Assembly (NCBI GenBank): GCA_025997475.1
Contig: BNUQ01000015.1
Coordinates: forward strand, 1 to 36,376
DNA: 36,376 nucleotides
Origin: Planctomycetales bacterium
Lineage (GTDB): Bacteria > Planctomycetota > SZUA-567
Reading direction: 5' to 3'
Shown here: piece by piece, positions 17,367-26,523 of the stretch
Layout: the number at the start of each line of letters is the position of its first letter
Position numbering within the stretch: the stretch's first letter is position 1
Notes under the pieces: generated by a model
Told to the model about the DNA's origin: nothing
The model's database searches: none
The model's input: only the letters and a program-made list of their open reading frames with translations
Program-made: the position numbers and the translations under genes

Positions 17367-18044
17367 ATGTCCGACGCCATCAATCTTGACTTTGACCGCG
17401 AAGCGCGGTGCGGCTTGCCGGAAGCGGTTTTTGCCGAGTTCAAAACGCCCGCGCAATGCGCCGACATCGCGGCGCAAATGTTGGCGCGTCTCGGCTACGC
17501 GCTGTTCACGCGCGTTACACCCGCCATTCGCGACGCGCTGATTGCCCGCCGGCCGGACGCGCCGCGGCAGGAGCGCGGACGCGCGTTGTTGCTCGGCACG
17601 CCGCCGCCGCGCCCGCGTTTGCCGGGGACGTTGTTAATCGTCGCCGCCGGCACCAGCGATTTGCCGGTGGTCGAAGAAGCCGCGCTGACGGCGGAAATGG
17701 CGGGCGCGCGCGTCGAAACGCTGACCGATGTCGGCGTTGCCGGTTTGCATCGCCTGCTCGCGGCGACGGAAAAATTGCGTTCGGCGACGGTGATTATCGC
17801 CGTCGCGGGAATGGAAGGGGCGCTACCGAGCGTCGTCGGCGGCTTGACCGCCGCGCCGGTTATCGCGGTGCCGACCGGCGTCGGTTACGGCGCGTCGTTT
17901 AACGGCGTCGCGGCGTTGCTGGCGATGTTAAATTCGTGCGCCGCCGGCGTGGCGGTGATGAATATCGACAACGGCTTCGGCGCCGCCGCCCACGCGGTAA
18001 AAATCCTGCGACAATTGGCGGCGAGTGCGCGCGACGAGCGATAA
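17367..18044 (+). CDS. larB: LarB, nickel-pincer cofactor synthase
   Basis: LarB carboxylates and hydrolyses nicotinic acid adenine dinucleotide to make pyridinium biscarboxylic acid mononucleotide, first step to the nickel-pincer cofactor of lactate racemase. I chose ATG 17367 (MSDAINLDFDREARCGLPE), since the family start block D-R-E-x-R-x-G-x-P-E follows at once; an in-frame extension to 17304 looks non-homologous. The PurE-like domain shows VAAGTSDLPVVEEAA, AGMEGALPSVVGGL and PTGVGYGASFNGVAALLAMLNSC. Length, 225 residues, is normal. larC, larE and larA are not in the window. It converges on mgtE with 32 nt between stops. Confidence 0.92.
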   Translation: MSDAINLDFDREARCGLPEAVFAEFKTPAQCADIAAQMLARLGYALFTRVTPAIRDALIARRPDAPRQERGRALLLGTPPPRPRLPGTLLIVAAGTSDLPVVEEAALTAEMAGARVETLTDVGVAGLHRLLAATEKLRSATVIIAVAGMEGALPSVVGGLTAAPVIAVPTGVGYGASFNGVAALLAMLNSCAAGVAVMNIDNGFGAAAHAVKILRQLAASARDER

Positions 18045-18076
18045 ACCGTTCGCTTGCGCCGCCAAGCGCCGCCTTT

Positions 18077-19552
18077 TCAACTAACCAACAGCCACGTTAC
18101 CAACGTCAGATACAGCGTTTGCGTGCCGATATCGACGATGGTCGTAACGAACGGTCCGCTGGCGATTGCCGGGTCGATGCCGACACGATGGAAAAACAGC
18201 GGCACGCACGTGCCGAGCGTTACCGCGCCGAGCGCGCCAATCATCATCGCCAGCGCCACCGCCAACGGGAAACGCGGCACGAAGCCGAAAATTTTATCCG
18301 GCACCGGCGACGACAATTCCAACTGTTCCTGCGTAACAATCGCGTCGCCGGACGTCGGCGAGGCAAACGTTTCTTCCACGACGACCGCCGTCGGTCGCGC
18401 TTCCAAAAACATCGACACGCCGCTTAAAATCACGCCGCAAAAAACGCCGACAATCATCCCGACCAACAATTCGCGGCGGAGCAACCATAGCGTGTCGCCA
18501 AAGTTGATTTCGCCGCTGGCGAGCCCGCGCACCGTGATGGTCGCCGCCTGCACGCCGACGTTGCCGCACAGCCCCATAATCGCCGGAATAAAAAAACTCA
18601 CCGCCACGACTTGTTCGAGCGTCGGCTGAAACGCGCGGATGATGTAGCCCAGAATGCTCATATTGATAATGGTTACGACGAACCACGGCATTCGTTTCAG
18701 CGCCCGCCGCAAGGTGCTTTCTTCGAGCGGACGCTCGCTACCGACGCCGACCATCAAGAACATATCTTCCGCCGCTTCCTGCTCGATGATTTCCAGCACG
18801 TCGTCAATCGTAATCAAACCCAAAATCCGCCGGTGCGCGTCGATGACCGGCAGAACTTTCAGGTTGTAGCGGCGGAAATAGCGCGCGCAGTTCTCCTGGT
18901 CTTCGTAGGGTGACGCGGTGATGCTGGCGCGTTCCATCAGGGCGCTCATCGGCTTGTCGTCGGGCGCGCCCAACAGTTCTTCCGGCGGGACCACGCCGAG
19001 CAGTTTCATATCGTCGCGGCAGATGACCACCGCCGGCAATTCGTCGGCTTCCGGGCGGTATTGCAAAAATTTTTCGCGGGCTTCGCCGACGGTGGCGCGC
19101 GGGTCGAGATGAAAAAATTCGTTGCTCATAATGCCGCCGGCGGCGTCCGACGGGTAACTCAACAACTCGCGAATCTGTTGCGAATTTTCCGCGTCGATTT
19201 TCGTCAGCACGGCGGACGCGACCTGTCGGTCCATCGTTTCGAGCAAGTCCGCCGCCTCGTCCGGCGGCATCGTTTCGACGATTTCCGACAACTGTTCCGC
19301 CGACATTTTATCGACTAATTCGCCGGTGTTTTCCGCGTCGATTTCGCTGAGCAGGTCGCCCTGCTCTTCGGGATTGAGCAACGACACCAGGCGCGACTGC
19401 TCGTCCGGCGGCAACTCTTCGAGCGCGTCGGCAAGGTCGGCGGGATGAAAGCGGCGCAACAGTTCGCGCATCGCCTGTCGGTCGGTGATGTCGGGCAGAA
19501 TCAACCGCATAATGTCGCGATTGTTCCCCGGTGAATATTTTTCCGCGAGCAT
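18077..19552 (-). CDS. mgtE: magnesium transporter MgtE
   Basis: A 491-residue Mg2+ channel. The N domain of acidic helical repeats runs to about 130 (HPADLADALEELPPDEQ, MPPDEAADLLETM). Two CBS domains follow at about 140-265 (GIMSNEFFHLDPRATV and VLPVIDAHRRILGLITIDDV). The membrane domain holds FFIPAIMGLCGNVGVQAATI and GIDPAIASGPFVTTIVDI, which line the ion path. Gating by internal magnesium through the N and CBS domains is known for the family. A loop of about 45 residues between two membrane helices (EARPTAVVVEETFASPTSGD) is longer than usual. AAGGAG precedes the ATG. The gene appears monocistronic. Confidence 0.95.
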   Translation of the reverse strand: MLAEKYSPGNNRDIMRLILPDITDRQAMRELLRRFHPADLADALEELPPDEQSRLVSLLNPEEQGDLLSEIDAENTGELVDKMSAEQLSEIVETMPPDEAADLLETMDRQVASAVLTKIDAENSQQIRELLSYPSDAAGGIMSNEFFHLDPRATVGEAREKFLQYRPEADELPAVVICRDDMKLLGVVPPEELLGAPDDKPMSALMERASITASPYEDQENCARYFRRYNLKVLPVIDAHRRILGLITIDDVLEIIEQEAAEDMFLMVGVGSERPLEESTLRRALKRMPWFVVTIINMSILGYIIRAFQPTLEQVVAVSFFIPAIMGLCGNVGVQAATITVRGLASGEINFGDTLWLLRRELLVGMIVGVFCGVILSGVSMFLEARPTAVVVEETFASPTSGDAIVTQEQLELSSPVPDKIFGFVPRFPLAVALAMMIGALGAVTLGTCVPLFFHRVGIDPAIASGPFVTTIVDIGTQTLYLTLVTWLLVS

Positions 19553-19754
19553 AGATTTCTCCTTGACGTGCGGAGAGTATGGCGGGGGCGCGGCGTTGCA
19601 ACAGGCGGCGGTTGCGGCGGGGACAGGGTTGCTTCTAATTAAGAATTAAGAAGGCGGAATTAAGAATTGCGGCGTTTGATTTTCAAATTCGCTTCGCGCA
19701 ATTCCCGCCTCCCAACCGTCGTTCTTAATTTTTAATTCTTAATTGACGCTCGCG
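19553..19754. repeat. heptamer repeats around a REP-like unit
   Basis: At 19636-19668 AATTAAGAATTAAGA-type heptamers occur. At 19671-19703 there is a REP core whose central 30 nt are identical to the copy at 8343. At 19721-19745 the opposite orientation appears (TTCTTAATTTTTAATTCTT). The left and right arms are complementary, so the whole stretch can form a hairpin. The last repeat ends 12 nt before the chosen ATG of the next gene. Confidence 0.7.
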
Positions 19755-21068
19755 ATGAACAAACCCTATCGCCGCTATTGGAATTTTTATTATCCGCTGT
19801 TGCTGACGAGCGTCGTCATGCAATCGGAGCCGTTTTTTCAGAATCGCGCGCTGGCGCAATACTCGGCGGACGGGTTGCAACTGGCGATTTTCGCCAACGC
19901 CGGCAGTTGTTATCAAGCCATTTGCGCGTTGCTGATTTTCGTGCCGCAGGTCGTAACCATGATGGCGACCAATCCCGCCGCGGCGCGGCGTTGTCAGATT
20001 TTCACGCTCGCCGTCGGCGCGGCGCTGGCGTTGCCGCTGTTTTTTATCGCCTACACGCTACCCGGCGAAAAAGTGATGAGCGCCCTGCTGGCGGTGCCGC
20101 TGTCGCTGATGGACGACGTGCAGGCGTATCTAAAATGGCTCGCGCCGATGGTGATAATCGAGGCGCAAATTTTTCACAACACCGGTCGCCTGATTGCCGC
20201 CGGACGCACCGCCGTCATCACCCGCCTGAATTTTTTACATTTAATCGTCATCGTCGCGCTGTTGCATCTCGGCGTTTGGCTACGGTGGGAGGCGGTGTTC
20301 ACGCTGGCGACGGCGACGCTCTCGGCGAATTTGCTCCATTTATTATTGATGCAATTCGCGGCGCGGCGCGCGGTCAACCGCCACTGGCACGCCGACCTCG
20401 AACCGGCGACGTATCGGCAATTATGGGCGTTTTACTGGCCGATGGCGATTACCGGCGTGATGTTCGCGTTGAGCCGACCCATCATTTATCGCTATGTGAA
20501 TTTTTTGCCGCCGGAACAAGCCATCGGACTGCTCGCCGCGTTGCGCGTGGCGTTTGACGCCGGCTTCTTTTTTCAAGCGCCGGTCAATCAGATGCGCAAT
20601 TTGTTCACGTCTTTTCCGGCGGCGGAACAATCGGCCATTCGGCGATTTTCCTTCTGGGTGTCCGGCGCGTTTTGCGCGGCGATAATGCTGGCGGCGTTCA
20701 CGCCGCTCGGCGAGTATTTTTTCCGCGACGCCTTAGGACTGACCGGCAAGGTTAAGGAAATGACCGCCGCCGCGTTTATGGTGTTGAGTTTGAATCCGCT
20801 GATTATCGCCTTCCGCAATATCTACCACGGCGAACTGATGAACCGGCGGCAGACCGGCGGGATGGCGGTCGGCGCTTTGGCGCGCACCGGCGTCATTTGG
20901 GTGCTGTCGCTGTTCACGTATCAAATGGGCTGGCTCAATCATTGGACCGGCGCGGGACTGATGCTGTCGGGCTTTATCATCGAAGCCGTAACCGCGTATT
21001 GGTCGGTGCGGAGGCTTCGGCGGCGGGAAGCGGTGGGCAGTGAAGAGCAGTTAAAAATTGACGATTAA
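19755..21068 (+). CDS. MOP-superfamily (MATE-like) membrane transporter
   Basis: A 437-residue integral membrane protein with about 12 hydrophobic segments. The two halves have related openings: YWNFYYPLLLTSVVMQSEPFF near residue 8 and LWAFYWPMAITGVMFALSRPI near 222. This is the pseudo-twofold layout of MATE/flippase-type exporters. The pattern recalls ANKH-like or polysaccharide-flippase relatives; the substrate is unknown. ATG 19755 is preferred over an in-frame TTG at 19743 that lies inside a heptamer repeat. The last dozen codons (AVGSEEQLKIDD) and the stop also fall in 7-nt-period repeat sequence, so the C-terminal tail may be repeat-derived. Confidence 0.75.
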   Translation: MNKPYRRYWNFYYPLLLTSVVMQSEPFFQNRALAQYSADGLQLAIFANAGSCYQAICALLIFVPQVVTMMATNPAAARRCQIFTLAVGAALALPLFFIAYTLPGEKVMSALLAVPLSLMDDVQAYLKWLAPMVIIEAQIFHNTGRLIAAGRTAVITRLNFLHLIVIVALLHLGVWLRWEAVFTLATATLSANLLHLLLMQFAARRAVNRHWHADLEPATYRQLWAFYWPMAITGVMFALSRPIIYRYVNFLPPEQAIGLLAALRVAFDAGFFFQAPVNQMRNLFTSFPAAEQSAIRRFSFWVSGAFCAAIMLAAFTPLGEYFFRDALGLTGKVKEMTAAAFMVLSLNPLIIAFRNIYHGELMNRRQTGGMAVGALARTGVIWVLSLFTYQMGWLNHWTGAGLMLSGFIIEAVTAYWSVRRLRRREAVGSEEQLKIDD

Positions 21069-21176
21069 CAATTAACAATTTTTGTCCCCACGCTAAAGCG
21101 CGGGGCTATTAACCGCTAAGCGCGTGAATAGGGAAAAGAGAAATTCGTAATTTTTAATTGTTAATTGTTAATGGAA
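21055..21176. repeat. heptamer repeats with extragenic hairpin
   Basis: GACGATTAACAATTAACAAT (21059-21078) supplies the stop of the preceding gene. CCCCACGCTAAAGCGCGGGG (21088-21107) is an imperfect hairpin with a TAAA loop. GTAATTTTTAATTGTTAATT and one more unit run to 21174 and end 8 nt before the prepilin peptidase ATG. The two repeat arms are again inverted relative to each other. Confidence 0.65.
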
Positions 21177-21181
21177 CGCCT

Positions 21182-22048
21182 ATGCCGCTACTACATTTCC
21201 TTTCGCTTTTCGCGCTCGGCGCGTGCGTCGGTTCGTTTCTGAACGTCGTGATTTACCGTTTGCCGCTACGCCAGAGTTTGCTGACGCCGCCAAGTTTTTG
21301 TCCGCGTTGCGGGCAGGCGCTCCGCGCGCGCGACAATCTGCCGTTAATCGGCTGGCTGTGGTTGCGCGGACGCGGACGCTGTTGCGGCGCGCCGATTTCT
21401 GCGCGTTATCCGGCGGTCGAGTTGTTGACGGCGCTCCTGTGGGGCGCGACCGCCGTCGCCTGCGCCGCGCCGCGCTACGGCGTCGCGACCGACGCCGGTT
21501 TATTGACGGCGCATTTGGTCTTTATCGCCGCGCTCGTCGCGGTGGTTTTTATCGACGCGGATTGGCAAATTATTCCCGACGCGCTCTCGCTCGGCGGACT
21601 CGGCGCGGCGCTTGCCGCGAGCGCGGCGTTGCCGGTTTTGCACGCGGAGGCGTTGACCGGATATCCGGCGGTCAACGCGCGGTTGGTCGCGTTTTTAGCG
21701 GCGGTCGGCGGCGCGGCGGTCGGCGCGGCGGCGGCTTACGGCGTGAGTTTGCTCGGCACGTTTTTATATCGCCGCCAACTGCGGGAAATCCGCCGCGACC
21801 ACCCGGAAATCGACAGTGTCCTCGGTTTAGGCGATGTCAAACTGATGGCGTTTTTCGGCGCGTTTTTCGGCGCAACGGGGGCGTTGTCGATTTTTGTCCT
21901 CGGCACTTTTTACGGCGCTTTGTTCGGTTTAATCCAGCGTTGGCGCGGCGGCGTAGTCATTCCGTTCGGACCGTTTCTCGCGGCGGGCGCGTTGACGTGG
22001 CTGTTTTTCGCCGCGCCGCTCCGCGATTTTATCCGCGTCTTATTTTAG
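21182..22048 (+). CDS. prepilin peptidase (PilD/GspO type)
   Basis: This 288-residue bifunctional membrane protein would cleave and N-methylate type IV pilin-like or type II secretion pseudopilins. The start ATG 21182 gives MPLLHFLSLFALGACVGSFLNVVIYRLP, the family N-terminus; an in-frame TTG at 21158 lies in repeat DNA. The cytoplasmic cysteine region has Cys40-x-x-Cys43, but the second pair is Cys67-Cys68 (GRCCGAPIS) instead of C-x-x-C. Catalytic aspartates lie in FIDADWQIIPD (Asp125, with Asp127 and Asp133 nearby) and GLGDVK (Asp218). About seven membrane helices are visible. No pilin or secretion gene is adjacent. Confidence 0.92.
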   Translation: MPLLHFLSLFALGACVGSFLNVVIYRLPLRQSLLTPPSFCPRCGQALRARDNLPLIGWLWLRGRGRCCGAPISARYPAVELLTALLWGATAVACAAPRYGVATDAGLLTAHLVFIAALVAVVFIDADWQIIPDALSLGGLGAALAASAALPVLHAEALTGYPAVNARLVAFLAAVGGAAVGAAAAYGVSLLGTFLYRRQLREIRRDHPEIDSVLGLGDVKLMAFFGAFFGATGALSIFVLGTFYGALFGLIQRWRGGVVIPFGPFLAAGALTWLFFAAPLRDFIRVLF

Positions 22049-22143
22049 GGATTGACCCAGATAAAGCGGTTGTCGCGAGGCGTTTGTTTATCCGCGGGAA
22101 ATTGGGGTTGATAAACTTCCGCTACGAATAGGGAAAGTTAATC

Positions 22144-22220
22144 GCTTCGTCATTTTTCATCGCGGAACGAAAAATTATGCCCGAAAATCGGCGCGCTCGT
22201 AGGTTTGGAACGGGTCTAAT
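22144..22220. repeat. half copy of palindromic repeat B
   Basis: GCTTCGTCATTTTTCATCGC, GGAACGAAAAATTA, CTCGTAGGTTT and GGGTCTAAT follow in order. Their order and orientation match the complement of the left arm of the palindrome at 26642-26804. It lies between the prepilin peptidase gene and groEL. Confidence 0.65.
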
Positions 22221-22255
22221 GATTTTCACGGAAACAATTGTCGCGGACGCGAAAA

Positions 22256-22291
22256 TGAACCGGGGCGAACCCGCCGGCTCGCCCTGGTTCA
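22256..22291 (-). terminator. possible terminator after the groEL cluster
   Basis: On the minus strand TGAACCAGGGCGAG pairs across GCCGGCGG with TTCGCCCCGGTTCA, then ATTTTC follows. It is a strong stem with a weak T-run, 29 nt beyond the stop of the last groEL. It may end the groEL-groES-groEL transcripts. Confidence 0.45.
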
Positions 22292-22319
22292 TTCGTAATT
22301 TCGTAATTCGTAATTTGGC

Positions 22320-23942
22320 TTAACTCACCGCCCCCAACACCGGCTCTTTGTCTTTGTCTTCGGGGTAGTCGGTAACCATCGTTTCGACCGTCAGCAGGAG
22401 CGTCGCCACCGACGCCGCGTTTTGCAACGCCGAGCGGGTTACTTTCGCCGGGTCGATGACGCCTTGTTTAATCAAGTCGCCGTATTCGCCGGTCAGCGCG
22501 TTGAAACCGAAATTGTCGTCGCCGTTTTCTTCGACTTCCGCCGCCACCACCGACCCGTCCAAGCCGCTGTTTTCCGCAATCGTTACGATGGGCGAGCGCG
22601 TCGCTTTCAGCACGATGTCCACGCCCAATTTTTCGTCGCCCGCGACTTTGCTCCGCACCGCTTCAATCACTTTTTTCGCTTTCAGCAACGCCGTGCCGCC
22701 GCCGGCGACAATGCCCTCTTCCGCCGCCGCCCGCGAGGCGTGCAACGCGTCTTCCACCCGCGCTTTTTTCTCCTTCATTTCTTCTTCGGTCTGCGCGCCG
22801 ACGCGGATAATCGCCACGCCGCCCGACAATTTCGCCAAGCGTTCCTGCAATTTTTCCTTGTCGTAAGTCGAAGTCGTCGTCTCAATCCGCGCCTTGATTT
22901 GCGCGACGCGTTTTTGCACTTCGCCCTTTTTCGCCGCGTCCTGCACAATCGTCGTGTTCTCTTTTTCCACGATGATTTTTTCCGCCACGCCGAGGTCGGT
23001 CAATTCGACGCTTTCCAACTTAATGCCGAGTTCTTCGGTAATCGCCTTGCCGCCGGTCAAAATCGCGATGTCTTCCAACATCGCCTTGCGGCGGTCGCCG
23101 AAACCGGGCGCTTTCACCGCGCAGACGTTTAATTGTCCGCCGAGTTTGTTCAGCACGAGCGCCGCCAAGACCTCGTTTTCGACCTCTTCCGAGATAATCA
23201 ACAACGGCTTGCGCGCGACGGCGACTTTTTCCAACAGCGGCAAAAATTCGCGCAAATTGCCGATTTTCTTTTCATAAACGAGAATGTAGGCGTTGTCGAT
23301 TTCGCAGGTCATTTTCGCCGGATTGGTGACAAAATACGGGCTTTGATAACCCTTGTCGAATTGCATCCCGTCCACGAGGTCAACTTGCGTCTCGGCGGTT
23401 TTGCCTTCTTCGACTTGAATGACGCCGTCGGCGCCGACTTTTTCCATCGCGTCGGCGATGATTTTACCGATGACGGCGTCGTTGTTCGCCGAGATGGTCG
23501 CGACGCTGGCGATGTCTTCTTTGCGGTTACATTTTTTGCTGATTTTGGCGATGTGTCCGACCGCCGCCGCAACCGCCGCGTCCACGCCGCGCCGCACCGC
23601 CATCGGGTCGGCGCCGGCGGCGACAACTTTCAAGCCCGCCGCGTAAATCGCTTCCGCCAACACCGTCGCGGTGGTCGTGCCGTCGCCGGCGATGTCGGAG
23701 GTTTTGCTGGCGACTTCGCGCAACATCTGCGCGCCCATATTCTCAAACTTGTCGTCGAGCGTAATTTCTTTGGCGACGGTAACGCCGTCTTTGGTAATCC
23801 CCGGTCCGCCGAAGCCCTTTTGATAGACGACGTTGTGACCGGTGGGACCCATCGTCGATTTGACGGCGCGCGCTAATTTATTGACGCCCGTAAGAATTTT
23901 TTGGCGCGCGTCGTGGTTGAACATCATTTGTTTTGCTGACAT
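22320..23942 (-). CDS. groEL: chaperonin GroEL, second copy
   Basis: A 540-residue Hsp60 subunit that forms ATP-driven folding rings with GroES. I start at [14 protein letters not shown] because AGAGAGGAAAACACT precedes it; a longer frame adds an unlikely leader. Conserved parts include [38 protein letters not shown] residues near 25-58, [15 protein letters not shown] near 85, and GGGTALL near 413. The C-terminus ends [15 protein letters not shown] with no GGM tail. It differs clearly from the first copy (26130-24511): GPTG instead of GPRG and VAKEI instead of VAEDI. It may serve different clients. It is separated from groES by 196 nt with repeats, so it may have its own promoter. Confidence 0.96.
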   Translation of the reverse strand: MSAKQMMFNHDARQKILTGVNKLARAVKSTMGPTGHNVVYQKGFGGPGITKDGVTVAKEITLDDKFENMGAQMLREVASKTSDIAGDGTTTATVLAEAIYAAGLKVVAAGADPMAVRRGVDAAVAAAVGHIAKISKKCNRKEDIASVATISANNDAVIGKIIADAMEKVGADGVIQVEEGKTAETQVDLVDGMQFDKGYQSPYFVTNPAKMTCEIDNAYILVYEKKIGNLREFLPLLEKVAVARKPLLIISEEVENEVLAALVLNKLGGQLNVCAVKAPGFGDRRKAMLEDIAILTGGKAITEELGIKLESVELTDLGVAEKIIVEKENTTIVQDAAKKGEVQKRVAQIKARIETTTSTYDKEKLQERLAKLSGGVAIIRVGAQTEEEMKEKKARVEDALHASRAAAEEGIVAGGGTALLKAKKVIEAVRSKVAGDEKLGVDIVLKATRSPIVTIAENSGLDGSVVAAEVEENGDDNFGFNALTGEYGDLIKQGVIDPAKVTRSALQNAASVATLLLTVETMVTDYPEDKDKEPVLGAVS

Positions 23943-23984
23943 AGTGTTTTCCTCTCTGGTTTGTTTGCCGGCAGGTGGAGATAA

Positions 23985-24106
23985 CCCAATTAACAATTAA
24001 AAATTAACAATTGAGGAGTTAGTTATCAAAATTGCGCGAAGCGATTTTTAACGGTCAAACTCCATCACTGTCAATTGTCAATTGTTAATTGTTAATTGTT
24101 AATCAC
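23985..24106. repeat. heptamer arms around a REP-like unit, groES-groEL gap
   Basis: AATTAACAATTAAAAATTAA (from 23988) on one side and CAATTGTTAATTGTTAATTG on the other are complementary heptamer runs. Between them a roughly 50-nt unit (about 24014-24063) reads on the minus strand GGAGTTTGACCGTTAAAAAT, CGCTTCGCGCAATTTTGATA and AACTCC. Its ends GGAGTT/AACTCC pair, so the unit is a hairpin with a CGCTTCGCG apex. Confidence 0.7.
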
Positions 24107-24138
24107 CCCTACCCCGTAATTATAACTGGGACTGACCG

Positions 24139-24432
24139 CTACACTTTCGCCAAAATATCGCTTTCGCGCATAATGATGTATTCCTCGCCGTCAACTTTGA
24201 CTTCAGTGCCGGAATACTTGCCGAACAGCACGGTGTCGTTGACCGCGACATCGGGCTTGGCGCGTTCGCCGTTGTCGAGCAATTTGCCGGCGCCGACGGC
24301 GATAATTTTGCCTTGTTGCGGCTTTTCTTTGGCGGTGTCCGGCAGGAAAATGCCGCCTTTGGTTTTGGTTTCGGCTTCCACGCGCTTGACCACAATCCGG
24401 TCGTCCAACGGACGAAGTTTGACGCTACTCAT
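24139..24432 (-). CDS. groES: co-chaperonin GroES
   Basis: A 97-residue protein that caps GroEL rings. The sequence starts [21 protein letters not shown], has the mobile-loop region [17 protein letters not shown] (about residues 23-39) and ends [16 protein letters not shown], all typical. An AAGGAG ribosome site precedes the ATG. It lies between two groEL genes on the same strand, 78 nt after the first and 196 nt before the second. Either GroEL could be its partner; proximity favours the upstream copy. Confidence 0.97.
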   Translation of the reverse strand: MSSVKLRPLDDRIVVKRVEAETKTKGGIFLPDTAKEKPQQGKIIAVGAGKLLDNGERAKPDVAVNDTVLFGKYSGTEVKVDGEEYIIMRESDILAKV

Positions 24433-24510
24433 TGGTTGGTCTCCTTTGTTTGGTTTATTTTTTAATTTGAAAGTTGGGGAAAACGCAATTGCGCAATTTT
24501 TAATTGCGGT

Positions 24511-26130
24511 TTAATAATCCTCTTCCGGCATTGGCGCCGCCGGCTCGTCGTCTTTCGGCGCTTCGACGACGACGCAATCGGTGGTCAACAACAAACTGGC
24601 GACCGACGCGGCGTTGCGGAGCGCCGAGATTTCGACTTTCGCCGGGTCAATCACGCCGCCTTTGACCATATCGACATACTCGTCGGTCAGCGCGTTGTAG
24701 CCGCCGCTACCTTTCGCCGCCTTGACTTTGCGCACGACCACCGCCCCGTCCACGCCGGCGTTTTCGGCGATTTGCCGCAACGGCGCTTCAATCGCCCGCC
24801 GGACAATTTCCACGCCGGTCGCCGCGTCGCCTTTCAGTTTCAATTCGCTCAACGCCGCGCCGGCGCGAATGTAAGCCACGCCGCCGCCGGGAACGATGCC
24901 GCTTTCCACCGCCGCGCGCGTCGCGTGCAGAGCGTCGTCGTATAAGTCCTTTTTCTCTTTGAGCGAACTTTCCGTCGCCGCGCCGACGTTGATTTGCGCC
25001 ACGCCGCCGGTCAGTTTCGCGAGACGTTCCTGCAATTTTTCCTTATCGTAATCGGAGGTCGATTTGGCGATTTCGGCGCGAATGACGTCGCACCGCGCTT
25101 CGACTTCGGCTTTTTTGCCCTTACCTTCGACGACGGTCGTGTTGTCGGCGTCAATCGTAACTTTTTTGGCGAAGCCGAGGTCGGACAATTTCACTTTGTC
25201 GAGCGGCGTGCCGGTGTCTTCCATAATCGCTTTGCCGCCGGTCAGCACGGCGAGGTCTTGCAACATCGCTTTGCGGCGGTCGCCGAAACCGGGCGCTTTC
25301 ACCGCGCAGACGTTAATCACGCCGCGCATTTTGTTGACGACCAACGTCGCGAGCGCCTCGCTATCGACATCTTCGGCGATGATGAGTAGCGGCGCGCCGG
25401 CTTTGCTGATTTCTTCGAGCAACGGCACCATATCCTTGGCGTTCGAGATTTTTTTCTCGTAAATCAGAATATGGCATTTTTCTAACACCGCTTCGAGTTT
25501 TTCCTGATTGTTGCAGAAATGCGGCGAGAGATAGCCGCGGTCGAACTGCATCCCTTCGACGACTTTAATATGGGTGTCGAACGACTTGCTTTCTTCGATG
25601 GTGATGACGCCGTCGGCGCCGACTTTTTCCATCGCTTCGGCGAGCGTCTTGCCGATTTCCGGGTCGTTGTTGCCGGAAATGGTGGCGACGGCGCGGAGCA
25701 AGTCCTTTTTGCCTTTGACCGGCGTGCTCATTTTTTCGATTTCTTCGGCGACGACTTTGACGGCGCGGTCGATGCCGATTTTGAGTTCCATCGGGTTGGC
25801 GCCGGCGACGACGTTTTTCAGCCCTTCAAGGAAAATCGCTTCGGCGAGAACGGTGGCGGTGGTGGTGCCGTCGCCCGCTTGGTCGGAAGTTTTTTTCGCG
25901 GCTTCTTTGACGAGTTGCGCGCCGATGTTCTGGTATTTGTCGTGAATGACGATGTCTTCGGCGACGGTAACGCCGTCTTTGGTCACGGTGGGCGTTCCCC
26001 ACGATTTGTCGAGGACGGCGTTGCGTCCGCGCGGTCCGAGCGTGGCTTTGACGGCGCGAGCGAGTTTAACGACGCCGTCGCGAGCGCTGTTCAGCGCGTC
26101 GGTCGAGAATTTGAGTTGTTTCGCGGTCAT
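24511..26130 (-). CDS. groEL: chaperonin GroEL, first copy
   Basis: A 539-residue Hsp60 subunit starting [19 protein letters not shown], with AGGAGG before the ATG. Key parts are [43 protein letters not shown] and [11 protein letters not shown]. The [11 protein letters not shown]...VAEDI type is one I associate with planctomycete genomes that keep two GroELs. The C-terminus [10 protein letters not shown] lacks GGM repeats. The gene is first of the groEL-groES-groEL set, with groES 78 nt downstream. No CIRCE element (TTAGCACTC/GAGTGCTAA) is present upstream, so heat control by HrcA at CIRCE is not supported here. Confidence 0.97.
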   Translation of the reverse strand: MTAKQLKFSTDALNSARDGVVKLARAVKATLGPRGRNAVLDKSWGTPTVTKDGVTVAEDIVIHDKYQNIGAQLVKEAAKKTSDQAGDGTTTATVLAEAIFLEGLKNVVAGANPMELKIGIDRAVKVVAEEIEKMSTPVKGKKDLLRAVATISGNNDPEIGKTLAEAMEKVGADGVITIEESKSFDTHIKVVEGMQFDRGYLSPHFCNNQEKLEAVLEKCHILIYEKKISNAKDMVPLLEEISKAGAPLLIIAEDVDSEALATLVVNKMRGVINVCAVKAPGFGDRRKAMLQDLAVLTGGKAIMEDTGTPLDKVKLSDLGFAKKVTIDADNTTVVEGKGKKAEVEARCDVIRAEIAKSTSDYDKEKLQERLAKLTGGVAQINVGAATESSLKEKKDLYDDALHATRAAVESGIVPGGGVAYIRAGAALSELKLKGDAATGVEIVRRAIEAPLRQIAENAGVDGAVVVRKVKAAKGSGGYNALTDEYVDMVKGGVIDPAKVEISALRNAASVASLLLTTDCVVVEAPKDDEPAAPMPEEDY

Positions 26131-26145
26131 TGATATTCCTCCTGA

Positions 26146-26270
26146 AAAAGAAATTAACAATTAACAATTAACAATTAAAAATTAAGGATAGATTATCAAG
26201 ATGACGCGCGGCGAATTAACAATCAAACTCCATCGTTTTTAATTTGTAATTTTTAATTTGTAATTGCGGT
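26146..26270. repeat. heptamer arms around a REP-like unit upstream of groEL
   Basis: TTAACAATTAACAATTAACA (26154 onward) lies directly upstream of the groEL ribosome site. A diverged REP-like unit follows at about 26194-26231 (minus strand GGAGTTTGATTGTTAATTCG, then GATGACGCGCG-type apex). Next comes TTTTTAATTTGTAATTTTTA. If transcribed, these would lie in the groEL 5' leader. Confidence 0.6.
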
Positions 26271-26387
26271 CGCCGTTTTACCGGCGTGGCGATTAGCGGT
26301 TCGCGCCGCCTATAACAATGCCGGTGCCAGCGGCGAATTTTTTTTGCCGGAAAAATTCTCTCTGCCGGTAACGGATTGATTTTTCGT

Positions 26388-26402
26388 TTGTTATGATAAC
26401 AA
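26388..26402. promoter_or_regulatory. perfect palindrome, possible operator
   Basis: TTGTTATGATAACAA has two 7-nt complementary arms around a single G. It lies about 260 nt upstream of the first groEL in a gene-free stretch and is not part of the repeat families. A regulator site is possible, but no regulator or promoter boxes can be tied to it. Confidence 0.25.
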
Positions 26403-26500
26403 GACCGGCGGCGGCAAGCGCCGAAAAAATAAAATTCCCGGGCAAGAAATTTCTCGGCGGCGTTTCGATATGACCACAACCAACGGTCAGATTGACCAAA

Positions 26501-26523
26501 GGCAAGCCGAAAAACGGCTTGCC
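26501..26523. other. strong hairpin in gene-free region
   Basis: GGCAAGCCG-AAAAA-CGGCTTGCC is a perfect 9-bp stem. It is followed by CGATTTAGTTTT on the plus strand and by TTTGG on the minus strand, neither a good T-run. It could be a poor terminator or another extragenic repeat. The rest of 26270-26640 shows no supported gene. Confidence 0.35.

Noticed and set aside
22256..26400. CIRCE/HrcA operator for the groE genes
   Set aside because: No TTAGCACTC-N9-GAGTGCTAA-like sequence is found upstream of either groEL or groES.
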